Source: Saprospiraceae bacterium | GTDB taxonomy: Bacteria; Bacteroidota; Bacteroidia; Chitinophagales; Saprospiraceae | Length of the DNA stretch: 64,000 bases | Direction of reading: 5' to 3' | Assembly: GCA_020628645.1 (NCBI GenBank) | Contig: JAHDES010000007.1 | Location: 1 to 64,000, forward strand | In this document: in pieces, positions 27,969 to 36,132 of the stretch | How positions within the stretch are numbered: position 1 is the first letter of the stretch | How the letters are laid out: every line of letters starts with the position of its first letter | Translations under genes and position numbers: made by a program | The notes under the pieces: generated by a model | What the model was told of the DNA's origin: nothing | The model's input: only the letters and a program-made list of their open reading frames with translations | The model's database searches: none

Positions 27969-28490
27969 CTACTTCTTTACTTTGTAGGGTTTGTATTTAT
28001 CAGTTAAGTCTTTAGTTAGGGTGAAATTGCTATAGCATAGGGTTAAGGATTCTACGGCAATATCACTTTTATCGGCTGTTAAATTACTGACTTCCCATTT
28101 TTTAGGATACACATTATGAAATTCCCAAGCCATAATAGGGTCTTTCGTATTCGTATCTAAAAGATGAACACTCAATTCTTTGGGTTCGATATAACCATTT
28201 ATATTGTTCAATAAATGTTCATGTACCCAAAGTGATAATTTCGATTTCCAAACCATCAAACCTCGTTTCAATACTAAATCATCAAAACTAATTGTCCCTT
28301 TTGGAATAGTATAGGCGAATTGATTGACGCCACCTGCTTGAATCGTCGTGGTATCCATTGTCGCAGCAATGCCCGATACTTCCTGAAAAGCAGCATCCAA
28401 ACTATTGGCGCCAGATGTATTCCCATTCTCTCCAATGAGGTAAACCGCATAGTAAAATCCAACGGGTGGAATATAGCCTTTGAGCGACAT
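27969..28490 (-). CDS. Second tail tube protein (Pvc5/Afp5-like)
   Basis: 173 aa of the phage T4 gp19-like tube family: GFYYAVYLIGENGNTSGANS, LDAAFQEVSGIAATMDTTTI, then FDDLVLKRGLMVWKSKLSLW and the closing DIAVESLTLCYSNFTL. It has the FQEVSG and LVLKRG motifs shared with the main tube protein. In PVC/Afp the Afp5-type protein forms the first tube ring on the hub. Its position before the hub gene agrees. Confidence 0.9.
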   Translation of the reverse strand: MSLKGYIPPVGFYYAVYLIGENGNTSGANSLDAAFQEVSGIAATMDTTTIQAGGVNQFAYTIPKGTISFDDLVLKRGLMVWKSKLSLWVHEHLLNNINGYIEPKELSVHLLDTNTKDPIMAWEFHNVYPKKWEVSNLTADKSDIAVESLTLCYSNFTLTKDLTDKYKPYKVKK

Positions 28491-28572
28491 GGTTTTTTAA
28501 TTATCGTTAACTAAATAATACCGTTTTCTATGGTTTTTCCAAACAGTTAATCAATTTCGTACAAATTGTTTT

Positions 28573-28623
28573 GCGAGTTTCAAACTCGCTTGATATATTT
28601 CGGTGAAGTTTGGAAACTTCACC
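28573..28623. repeat. Double-hairpin repeat, copy 2
   Basis: GCGAGTTTCAAACTCGC (28573-28589), then a linker TTGATATATTTC and a 9-bp stem GGTGAAGTT/AACTTCACC (28602-28623), followed by AATCA. Same two-hairpin design as 24630-24681, with compensating changes in the stems (GGTGAAG against GGAGAAG), between the two tube genes. Confidence 0.75.
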
Positions 28624-28652
28624 AATCACATTCTTTTTTTTGTGTTGTGAAT

Positions 28653-28685
28653 GGACTTCCCAAGTTGGATAAACTTAGGAAGTCC
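28653..28685. repeat. Hairpin between tube genes
   Basis: GGACTTCCCAAGTT and AACTTAGGAAGTCC pair around GGATA with a single mismatch, just after the stop of the major tube gene. The minus-strand reading has no T-run directly after it, so it may stabilise the upstream tube mRNA or weaken read-through rather than fully terminate. Confidence 0.6.
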
Positions 28686-28695
28686 TATGAAAAAA

Positions 28696-29151
28696 TTACG
28701 CTTTCGCGAAGGTCAAGCCTTCATGAGAAAGGGTAATTTCTTCGATTGCTGCCTCACTGTTTTGAGCATTGAGATCAGTACCTGCCACTTTCATTGGGAA
28801 GGCATTCTTCAATGTCCAAGTAAATAAAGTAGCGTGTTCTTCATCTAGTAATTCGATTGTCACCGTCTCCCGTTTGATGATATTCATCTTAGTTGACATG
28901 AAATAGTCGAATAATTTAGTATCACCTTTGAACATACCTTTTTTAAGGGTAATATCACTGGCTTTACGTAAACCAGGCATTTTTACAGTAGAAAATTCAT
29001 TACTGTTACCTGCACGATATTCAATGATATCGACTTCTGTATCTAAACCAGATACTTCTTGGAAAGCGATTTCGCCTTGATCGCCAATTGTTACTTTGAA
29101 ATGAAACTTTGGTACTGGCCAAGGAGCTTCCTGTTGTGAACCATCTGCCAT
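28696..29151 (-). CDS. Major tail tube protein (Pvc1/Afp1-like)
   Basis: 151 aa, gp19-like: PVPKFHFKVTIGDQGEIAFQ, EVSGLDTEVDIIEYRAG, then KMPGLRKASDITLKKGMFKG and the end AAIEEITLSHEGLTF. This hexameric protein stacks to form the inner tube of the particle and should be the most abundant product with the sheath. It lies downstream of the sheath gene; the two flanking non-coding stretches (164 and 205 bases) hold hairpin repeats. Confidence 0.93.
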   Translation of the reverse strand: MADGSQQEAPWPVPKFHFKVTIGDQGEIAFQEVSGLDTEVDIIEYRAGNSNEFSTVKMPGLRKASDITLKKGMFKGDTKLFDYFMSTKMNIIKRETVTIELLDEEHATLFTWTLKNAFPMKVAGTDLNAQNSEAAIEEITLSHEGLTFAKA

Positions 29152-29315
29152 TTTTATTTAATTTTTAATGTTAGTTAATGAAATTATTAAATGGTTTCGT
29201 TTTGTAGATGGTTAAAAATTGTAATGGTTTGAATAGGATGAAAAATAGAAATTTTATATTCTTTTCCACGTCGAATAAATTCGACAATCCTATTTCAAAA
29301 ACTATTAATCACAAA

Positions 29316-30833
29316 TTAAGACTGCTGCATTTGCTGCTGGAAAGTAATTACAATGAATTCCGCAGGACGAGTAATCGCTACTTTCACCGTAATTTTCATG
29401 TACCCATCCAAGATATCTTGTGGTGTCATGGTACTTCCTAAACCAACATCAACACTAAAGGCTTCCGCAGGAGTAGAACCCGCTAAAGCACCTTGTTGCC
29501 AAGCATTTGTCAAGAAATTGGTAATTAACGCTTTTAAATTGGTCCAAGTCGAAGAAACGTTTGGTGCAAAAACATACGCTTCTGCTGCAATTTTGATCGA
29601 TTGTTCCAACATAATCATCGTACGACGAACACTGATGTATCGCCAATCGGCACTATTACCATCCAAGGTACGCGCGCCCCAAACTAAAACACCTTTACCA
29701 GGGAAGGTACGGATCGCGTTTACTGCTTTACCATTTAATGGAAGATTTAAATCTTCTTGGTCATCACTGGTGATGTTTACACTAGGTTTGTTTACCGAGC
29801 CTAAGCTCACATTAGCAGGAGATTGGAATACCCCTACATTATTATCTACCATCGAGTAAATTCCAGCCATTGCAGCTGATGGAGGCAATAAGTTGATTTT
29901 TGCACGGATATTCGTTAAAATATCTTTGTACAAAGGACTAACTGCTAGTAATGTTTGATGCGTATTGGTAGCAGCAGCTTCAGGAGTAACGCCTTCTGCT
30001 GGGTCAGCACCGATGCCATCAATTGCTTCATTGATTTCAGTAGCACGTTTTTCATTGATTAAACCTTCTTCTTGAGAAGCCGTAACTTCACTTTTGAGAA
30101 TGGTTTTTAAGGCTTCGGTATCTGCAAAATTACCTAGACCAATTTCATTCGCTTGAATGGCACTACTTTCTATCCAAGGATAATAAGCTGCACCCCATTG
30201 CAAGAAATTTTGTCCAATATCATCACGGAAACGATTAATAGGATTTGGATCATTTTCGGGACCTAGTCCTTTATAACCTTCATATACATCTAAAATAGCA
30301 AAACGATTACGCATTTCACTTCCACAGTGAATCAACATTTTTGCCTGAACGGCTTTGTATTCTTCGTCTGATAATAACATGACATCAGGAAGAACAAGCA
30401 TTGTTGGTTCTGGCTCTTTCTTTAATTTGTCAATTCCTTCTTCGAGTTTACCTTTGTCTAATGCATCTGGTTCATCTTTGCCATATTGTCCAACTGATAC
30501 GATATAACAATCGGAACCGCCATTTGCAAAGAAAAGACGCATACAAACAGGAAGATAATAATTGCCTGCTGCTACTTCAAGCGTGTAATCAGTTGGATTG
30601 TCAGCACTTGGAACTACATTAAATGTGGTTTTAGGCATTCCTCCGAATAGATTTAGATACTCCCCATAGGAGCTAATCCGCGTAGGTACACCCGATAGGT
30701 CTCGTTTGCCTGCCTTAGCTGTTTCCGTATAGCCTATAAAGGCAGGTACGGCGGTAGCTACGGCGACGGCCGAGTTGGGAAAGGCGCTTTTTTCTTCAAT
30801 ATAAACGCCCGGCGTTGCATATACTTTTGCCAT
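29316..30833 (-). CDS. Contractile tail sheath protein
   Basis: 505 aa. The N-terminus (YATPGVYIEEKSAFPNSAVA, VATAVPAFIGYTE) and C-terminus (FPGKGVLVWGARTLDGNSAD, WRYISVRRTMIMLEQSI, FVFAPNVSSTWTNLKALITN) are the classical sheath signatures. One sheath gene is present, while PVC/Afp clusters have three. The protein forms the contractile sheath that drives the tube into the target cell. A long hairpin (30884-30953) lies just upstream. Confidence 0.95.
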   Translation of the reverse strand: MAKVYATPGVYIEEKSAFPNSAVAVATAVPAFIGYTETAKAGKRDLSGVPTRISSYGEYLNLFGGMPKTTFNVVPSADNPTDYTLEVAAGNYYLPVCMRLFFANGGSDCYIVSVGQYGKDEPDALDKGKLEEGIDKLKKEPEPTMLVLPDVMLLSDEEYKAVQAKMLIHCGSEMRNRFAILDVYEGYKGLGPENDPNPINRFRDDIGQNFLQWGAAYYPWIESSAIQANEIGLGNFADTEALKTILKSEVTASQEEGLINEKRATEINEAIDGIGADPAEGVTPEAAATNTHQTLLAVSPLYKDILTNIRAKINLLPPSAAMAGIYSMVDNNVGVFQSPANVSLGSVNKPSVNITSDDQEDLNLPLNGKAVNAIRTFPGKGVLVWGARTLDGNSADWRYISVRRTMIMLEQSIKIAAEAYVFAPNVSSTWTNLKALITNFLTNAWQQGALAGSTPAEAFSVDVGLGSTMTPQDILDGYMKITVKVAITRPAEFIVITFQQQMQQS

Positions 30834-30883
30834 CGCTTTTTGATTTAATGATTAAATAATAGTATCTGGTTTTCTTTTAAATT

Positions 30884-30953
30884 AAAATGGAAATGAAAAT
30901 CAAAATGAAAAGGTGAAATTGTCATACTTGATTTTAATTTTCATTCTTATTTT
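30884..30953. other. Long imperfect hairpin upstream of sheath gene
   Basis: A 26-base arm at 30884-30909 matches the inverse of 30928-30953 in 21 of 26 positions (AATGAAAATCAAAAT against ATTTTAATTTTCATT). It lies between the 340-aa gene and the sheath gene. It may be an mRNA processing or stabilising structure that separates low-copy from high-copy products of the operon. Confidence 0.45.
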
Positions 30954-30965
30954 ACTTTTGATTTT

Positions 30966-31988
30966 TTATAAATACACATAAATGTCTGAGACAATTTTAG
31001 TGGTATTATCTGCTTGTGTAATGGGTTTTATCGTTTTATTATCTGGATAGGGGAGTGGGATACTCGATCCTATATTATGAATTTGGTTGCCAATAATTTT
31101 ATTCATATTAAGCTTTAAAGTATTGGTATATCGTTCTTGTAAAGGAATTTCTTGTGCCGAAGAAAGCAACATGGCTTCTTGTCCATTGGGTAATGTGCGA
31201 CTGTCGAGTGCAGAAAAATCAATGGTAGTTGGTGCAGTTGCTACACTAAAATTCCCTAATTGATAATCATGGGTGTTGATGATATTATATTGCCAATAAG
31301 TCGCTCTATTTTTAAATTGGATGAACTGTTTGATAGGTCGTTCTTTAGACCAAGTATTTGTTGAAAGTTCCAATTGTATAAATCCAAAATCAGTTGGAGT
31401 TGCACTATTACTGATAATGGTTTTTTCTTTTAACTCCTCTTCGATATAAATGTCATAAACTCCTTCTGCCTGATGTTGTAAATCAACTAAAATATGATTT
31501 TGTACAGCTTTAATTTCATATTCATCTACGACCTCCCCATTTTGATTTTTGACTTGTAATTGTTTCCCTTCATGAGTAGCGGCATCTACTTCATAAGAAA
31601 ATTGTTTTGTTTTGATCGCCAATTGATCTTGCCCGTTTGCTTTTTCTTCTTTTGAAAGGAAAGAAGTAGCTGCATTTAAATTAGAAAAATAATAGACTTG
31701 ATTGGATGAGATTTCTAAAGGTAGATCGGTATAATTTAAAAAATAAGGGTCATTAATTTTAAGATGAAAATTTAAAGAAGTTTGAAGATTTTCTTCGACA
31801 AACAGAGGTGTATTCCCATCATTTTTTGCTACGATATGATAGGTTGTTTCTACCTGACGGAAGAAAAGTCCATATTGTTGTAGCATTCTAGCTGTTTCTC
31901 TAGAAGGAACGACTTCTACATTTTTACAACGACCATCTGAAAAATAGTCATGTAAGACATTTAGTTGGTATAAGGGGGTAACTCTCAC
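30966..31988 (-). CDS. Unrecognised 340-aa eCIS-associated protein
   Basis: The gene lies between the DUF4255 gene (11 bases upstream) and the sheath gene, so it is part of the operon. Translation appears to start at GTG (31988, MRVTPLYQLNVLHDYFSDGR). The first ~100 residues (CKNVEVVPSRETARMLQQYG, LFFRQVETTYHIV) and the rest look beta-rich, ending with YPDNKTIKPITQADNTTKIV and SDIYVYL. No membrane segment or signal peptide. I do not know its function; the position of such genes next to Pvc16-type proteins suggests a cap or assembly role. Confidence 0.8.
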   Translation of the reverse strand: MRVTPLYQLNVLHDYFSDGRCKNVEVVPSRETARMLQQYGLFFRQVETTYHIVAKNDGNTPLFVEENLQTSLNFHLKINDPYFLNYTDLPLEISSNQVYYFSNLNAATSFLSKEEKANGQDQLAIKTKQFSYEVDAATHEGKQLQVKNQNGEVVDEYEIKAVQNHILVDLQHQAEGVYDIYIEEELKEKTIISNSATPTDFGFIQLELSTNTWSKERPIKQFIQFKNRATYWQYNIINTHDYQLGNFSVATAPTTIDFSALDSRTLPNGQEAMLLSSAQEIPLQERYTNTLKLNMNKIIGNQIHNIGSSIPLPYPDNKTIKPITQADNTTKIVSDIYVYL

Positions 31989-31999
31989 GCTTTTTTAGT

Positions 32000-32554
32000 T
32001 TATTTTACTTCAGATTGTAATCCTTCAATTGCTGGTAATTCTTCTAATAATCGTTCTTGGTCAATGCTAATCATTCGTAATTTATAGAGTATGGAGGGCA
32101 ATTGTTTTGCGCCAATAGCGCCCCAAAGGTTGGATAAATCACGAAGTTCTACATTACTTATTTCTATAGTTAATTTATCTAGACTGTTTTGTAATCCAGG
32201 TGTATTTTGTGGGGTGAAAACTTGTTTTCCTTGAAAAAATGCCATTAATCCTGATAATACTCGAAGTGATTCTACATAATTATTGGCATTGAAATTTGCC
32301 GCAAATAATAAATAAGCATTCAAGTGGATCGGTGGATTTTTGACTACTCTAGCCGACGGTGCTGCATTTAGATTCATTCGATCTTGCTCGATAGAAAGTA
32401 AGGAGCATACCATTTTATTTTCCGCATTTATTGGTGTTGAACCATCTTGACTGACCAAGTGAGACAAGACCACTACATCCTCATTTAAATCGTATTTTAA
32501 CTTGAAAAACTGATTGACCTCCTTTGCTAAAGTTTCGAGTACGTTTGCTATCAT
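32000..32554 (-). CDS. DUF4255 protein, Pvc16/Afp16 N-terminal-like
   Basis: 184 aa: IANVLETLAKEVNQFFKLKY, NPPIHLNAYLLFAANFNANN, YVESLRVLSGLMAFFQGKQV, then SNLWGAIGAKQLPSILYKLR. This is the DUF4255 pattern that forms the N-terminal part of the tail terminator (Afp16/Pvc16), which caps the tube and sheath. It is probably the first gene of the eCIS operon: a 285-base gap precedes it. Confidence 0.85.
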   Translation of the reverse strand: MIANVLETLAKEVNQFFKLKYDLNEDVVVLSHLVSQDGSTPINAENKMVCSLLSIEQDRMNLNAAPSARVVKNPPIHLNAYLLFAANFNANNYVESLRVLSGLMAFFQGKQVFTPQNTPGLQNSLDKLTIEISNVELRDLSNLWGAIGAKQLPSILYKLRMISIDQERLLEELPAIEGLQSEVK

Positions 32555-32839
32555 ACTGCTGGTTTTCTTTTAGTTGATAATCGTATTCCCACAGATAGAA
32601 TAGTTCTTCTGCAAGAAAGAAAATTTAATACCGTTTTGACAAAAACCTTTCGTATATAATTTATGCCTGCCCGACTCTGGCGGGATTTTTTCAAATCGGC
32701 ATTATACGTTGATGGTGTGATTTACGAAATCACTTATTCAATTGCGTATAAGTATCCACTTTTCTATGAATACAATTGATCTAAAATTAGCTTGATTTAA
32801 GGTGAGTTTTGGTGTAAACTTGTAAGACTTTGTATGTTG
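32555..32839. promoter_or_regulatory. Presumed eCIS operon promoter region with hairpin
   Basis: 285 bases without an ORF. A hairpin spans 32702-32751: TTATACGTTGA pairs with TCAATTGCGTATAA, and inside it GTGATTT pairs with AAATCAC. A GC-rich CCTGCCCG...CGGG palindrome followed by ATTTTTTC lies at 32664-32689. On the minus strand TTTTTGTCAAAACGG lies ~95 bases before the ATG and may be a -33-like element; no convincing -7 element was found. Its place before the first structural gene is the main support. Confidence 0.35.
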
Positions 32840-33073
32840 TTATTGTGCCACTTTTTTTATTGCGGCGATCATAATTCTTGTTAAATATAAACCAATTACA
32901 TTAATGATATAAATAATTAAGTATAATTCTATAATAAAATATCGTTCGCCTTCCGTAAAATATCGTCCTTCTGCCACTATATCGAGTGCTGTTACAAATA
33001 AAAAACTGATCGGTACAGCTATTATCAAAATGAATAGCAACCATAAAAATTCGCGAGCAATGGTCTTTATCAT
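32840..33073 (-). CDS. Small membrane protein, 77 aa
   Basis: Two predicted membrane helices (FLWLLFILIIAVPISFLFVT and FIIELYLIIYIINVIGLYLT) with a short charged loop and a basic C-terminal tail (RIMIAAIKKVAQ). The ATG overlaps the stop of the GH18-like gene (ATGA), so the two are translationally coupled. It matches no family I know. As the last gene of the three-gene operon it may form a membrane complex with the C-terminal helices of the GH18-like protein. Confidence 0.7.
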   Translation of the reverse strand: MIKTIAREFLWLLFILIIAVPISFLFVTALDIVAEGRYFTEGERYFIIELYLIIYIINVIGLYLTRIMIAAIKKVAQ

Positions 33074-34785
33074 TTTGGTAATGTATTTCGGTATCGTCCA
33101 AATAAATAATAAATCAACATCGTTCCTATACTGCCCATTATGATACCTATTATCAAGGAAGTCAAATCATTAGGCTTTGCTACTCCGCCATATTGCATGT
33201 ACATCCATCCAATAAATAAAGCCAATAATATGGGTAATGAACTAATAATATAAGTCAATCGCAGCGTTTTATTCGCAAAAAAGGCATCTCGAACGCGCCA
33301 ATCAAAAAAGGCAATTACTAACCCAATTAAGAAAAATCCCAAATAGAAAAGACCTGCTATACTTATAATAAATCGATTTTGATAAATAAATTGGGCTAAA
33401 GAATATTCTAATGGACGATTATCTGCCAAAGCATTCCTTTTAATAGTTTTGCTTGTAAATTGATTGGCAATAGTTAACCAAAGATCATTATGATTATTAT
33501 CGTAGCCAAGAGCCCAAATGGCAACTCCTTTTAGGTCTTCATTTTGTACCCAATCATATTTTCGACTCAGGGTAAAGGCGTTATCAAACCAGCATTTATC
33601 ATAAGTGGAATCGGCATTTTGCTTTATATAATAGACGCTTTCCGTGTAGTTGTCATAGGTAGGTTCAATCGTTCCTTTTTGGCTATACTTAGCCATGATG
33701 TCACGATACGTTAAATGCTTTACAAATGTTCGATCTTCCGAACAACGCGAACTATCTTTACTTTGCCACAATGCACCATAGTAAGGTAGCCCCAACACTA
33801 TACGTTCTCTGTCAAGTCCTTGTTGCAAATAGTTGAAAAGAGATTCCTCAATGTTATAAGGATTTTTGGTGTCGCATATTTTTTTAGGTGAACGTAAAGG
33901 AGCTACAGGGCCGTCGGTTTCGCTGGATCGTGTATGATAATCATAGCCTGTAAGGATAAAGAAATCAACTAAATCTTCTTCTTCGAGGGATTCAATCCCT
34001 TGACTAAGTGATTGAATGTCATAAATTTGATGCCAGTTAATTTTTGGAATTACCAAACTGACAATGTAATCTTTATTTTTTGATTTTAAACGAGTAGATA
34101 ATTTTTTGATAAAACGCGTAAAATCAATAGAACGCCCTTTCGGAATATTTTCAAAATTAATGTCTACACCATCTGCATTAGTCTCTTCTAAAAGCTGGAG
34201 TAATGTTGTGATCAATTTTTCTTGTTGATTGGCAGTATTGGCTAAAAAGATGGAATTATCTGAATTTTCATGACTAGTAATAGTAAGCATTGCCTTACAT
34301 TTAGTAGCATGTGCTTTTTCTATTATACCTGAATCTTTCCACTCTTGTAATATACTTGGATTATTCGCCAATCCAGTTTTGGCATTGATATCATAAGAAA
34401 ACCAAGAAATATGACTCAATAAATGAAATGGATAATTCTCATAAGCCGATCCCATCCAATAAGGATGCCATCCAAATACAGTACTATTTAAAGGTAAAGT
34501 ATCAGATAAACCAACGGTATCTTGAAGCGTTTTGGAAATATTCATTAAATAGTCCCAATCATCTCTTCCTGTTAGTCGGATACTATCATAAATACGTTGT
34601 TGCTCACTATGAATGACACTATAGATGCCTCCAAATCGGTCAATGACATTTTGAGGAGTTTCTTCGGATTGTGTTTCTAAACTTTCTTTTTCTTCTTCCG
34701 TCTTACCCGATTGACAGGCATTGCCAATGAGTAGTAGACCACTACACAACAAAAGGATGATATGTATAGAACTGCTATTTTTCAT
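33070..34785 (-). CDS. Membrane-bound GH18-like protein
   Basis: 571 aa. N-terminal export signal with a possible lipobox at Cys24 (LLLIGNACQ). Residues ~100-450 form a GH18 barrel: STVFGWHPYWMGSAYENYPF, the active-site strand DGVDINFE (205-212, with Glu212 as the candidate acid; the usual DxDxE is DxNxE), and LGLPYYGALWQ. Three membrane helices follow (~466-490, 504-525, 540-562). The domain is most like spore-germination/chitinase-type GH18 proteins that bind or cut peptidoglycan or chitin. A lipoprotein signal together with C-terminal membrane helices is unusual. It overlaps both neighbours and lies directly before the eCIS operon on the same strand. Confidence 0.85.
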   Translation of the reverse strand: MKNSSSIHIILLLCSGLLLIGNACQSGKTEEEKESLETQSEETPQNVIDRFGGIYSVIHSEQQRIYDSIRLTGRDDWDYLMNISKTLQDTVGLSDTLPLNSTVFGWHPYWMGSAYENYPFHLLSHISWFSYDINAKTGLANNPSILQEWKDSGIIEKAHATKCKAMLTITSHENSDNSIFLANTANQQEKLITTLLQLLEETNADGVDINFENIPKGRSIDFTRFIKKLSTRLKSKNKDYIVSLVIPKINWHQIYDIQSLSQGIESLEEEDLVDFFILTGYDYHTRSSETDGPVAPLRSPKKICDTKNPYNIEESLFNYLQQGLDRERIVLGLPYYGALWQSKDSSRCSEDRTFVKHLTYRDIMAKYSQKGTIEPTYDNYTESVYYIKQNADSTYDKCWFDNAFTLSRKYDWVQNEDLKGVAIWALGYDNNHNDLWLTIANQFTSKTIKRNALADNRPLEYSLAQFIYQNRFIISIAGLFYLGFFLIGLVIAFFDWRVRDAFFANKTLRLTYIISSLPILLALFIGWMYMQYGGVAKPNDLTSLIIGIIMGSIGTMLIYYLFGRYRNTLPK

Positions 34786-35959
34786 TGGCAGCTTCTATTT
34801 GTGATTCACGTAAAATACGATATTTCTTAATCGACTTAATGCTCTTGGTCGTAACAGCTTGAGTTTGAGTTTGAACGCCAAAACCAATCATTTTTACTTG
34901 AATAGGGTAGGTGTTGACAGAAGAATTATTTTTAAAATTGACAAGAAATTGATACGCTTCTATTGTTTCTTTCCCAGGTGTTTTGATGGGATGTAATGGA
35001 TGTTTTAGTTGTAGATTTTGTAAAGAAATTCGCCCAAAATTAGAAGATAGTTTATTGCTAGATTTAAATTGTAATTTATGCTGTACATCCGAAAAACCAA
35101 ACTCAACATTTGTATTGGCAGTAGCAGGTAGCGGAATTCTTCGATCCAATTGATAGGCCACCAAAGAAGGCGTAGAACTCAAAGGCAGCAAATCTGGTGG
35201 AAGCGTCACTCGTTCTTCCAATCGCTGATAAGCGATGGTATCTTCCGCAGATAAACCAATCCAATAAACCAACTCCTCAATGGCATTTTTTTGATCGTAG
35301 GGAATCGTTATGGGTACAATTTGATAAGGATCTTGTTCAAAATCTAAAGTATTACTAATGGTCGTACTTAAATCAGCTAGTTGAAAAACCAAGGTATCTC
35401 TACTGACTACCTCATGAGATATAACTAGATCAGCAGAATCACTAAAAATGGTATCTCGATAAACATCATAAATTTGAGGGTTCAATTTAGGATAGCGATC
35501 AATTTTTACCGTCACTTTATCTCGTGTGAAAGAATATTTATCAAGTAAATCTAAAATGTAATCATCCGTTTTTTCAATGACAATTCGTTTGCAAAAACAT
35601 TGTCCTTTTTTTATATCAGCACCTGCCAATACGATTCCTCCTTTACTATCAGCTAAAGTTACGGAACGAATAATATTATGCCCAAACGGACGTATTTCAA
35701 CTAAGAGCGTATCGCCTTCCTCAAAAGAATAGTTAATTTGCTCGGATTTAGTATAAGGTAGTTTAAGGGTAAGATCAGCAACGGTCTTGGGAATAGAGGG
35801 AAGATATTCAATTTCTTGTATGATTAAGCCATTACTTATTTTTTTTACTACGCGCCCCTTATCATCCAATACATCTACGGTATCGAGTGCATTGATTTGC
35901 CCATTTATAATGGGAATCACAGTACAGTAAAAAAATAATATAATCGAAATTAGTCTCAT
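34775..35959 (-). CDS. Exported beta-rich protein of unknown function
   Basis: 394 aa with a signal peptide (MRLISIILFFYCTVIPIINGQ). The rest is beta-rich with repeated Ig-like strands (YSFEEGDTLLVEIRPFGHNI, DTLVFQLADLSTTISNTLDF). A Cys pair CFC at ~125-127. No family recognised. The end overlaps the start of the GH18-like gene by 11 bases, so it is the first gene of a three-gene envelope operon; it probably acts in the periplasm with that protein. Confidence 0.75.
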   Translation of the reverse strand: MRLISIILFFYCTVIPIINGQINALDTVDVLDDKGRVVKKISNGLIIQEIEYLPSIPKTVADLTLKLPYTKSEQINYSFEEGDTLLVEIRPFGHNIIRSVTLADSKGGIVLAGADIKKGQCFCKRIVIEKTDDYILDLLDKYSFTRDKVTVKIDRYPKLNPQIYDVYRDTIFSDSADLVISHEVVSRDTLVFQLADLSTTISNTLDFEQDPYQIVPITIPYDQKNAIEELVYWIGLSAEDTIAYQRLEERVTLPPDLLPLSSTPSLVAYQLDRRIPLPATANTNVEFGFSDVQHKLQFKSSNKLSSNFGRISLQNLQLKHPLHPIKTPGKETIEAYQFLVNFKNNSSVNTYPIQVKMIGFGVQTQTQAVTTKSIKSIKKYRILRESQIEAANEK

Positions 35960-36132
35960 TTGGGGGTGATGATTGACTAATGCTTAAATGCTCTAATAAA
36001 AGATATTAACTTGTTATAACAGTAAAAGTTACACTAACATATAAAAATTATTTATATTTAAACATACTGCTTTCTATACCGTAACTAAACCTAATAAGAA
36101 CATATTTTCATTGATCTCAATGCTCATTTGAT

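Noticed and set aside
29353-29859. 168-aa plus-strand ORF antisense to the sheath gene
   Set aside because: The sheath protein on the minus strand is unmistakable; the plus frame has no recognisable fold or start signal.
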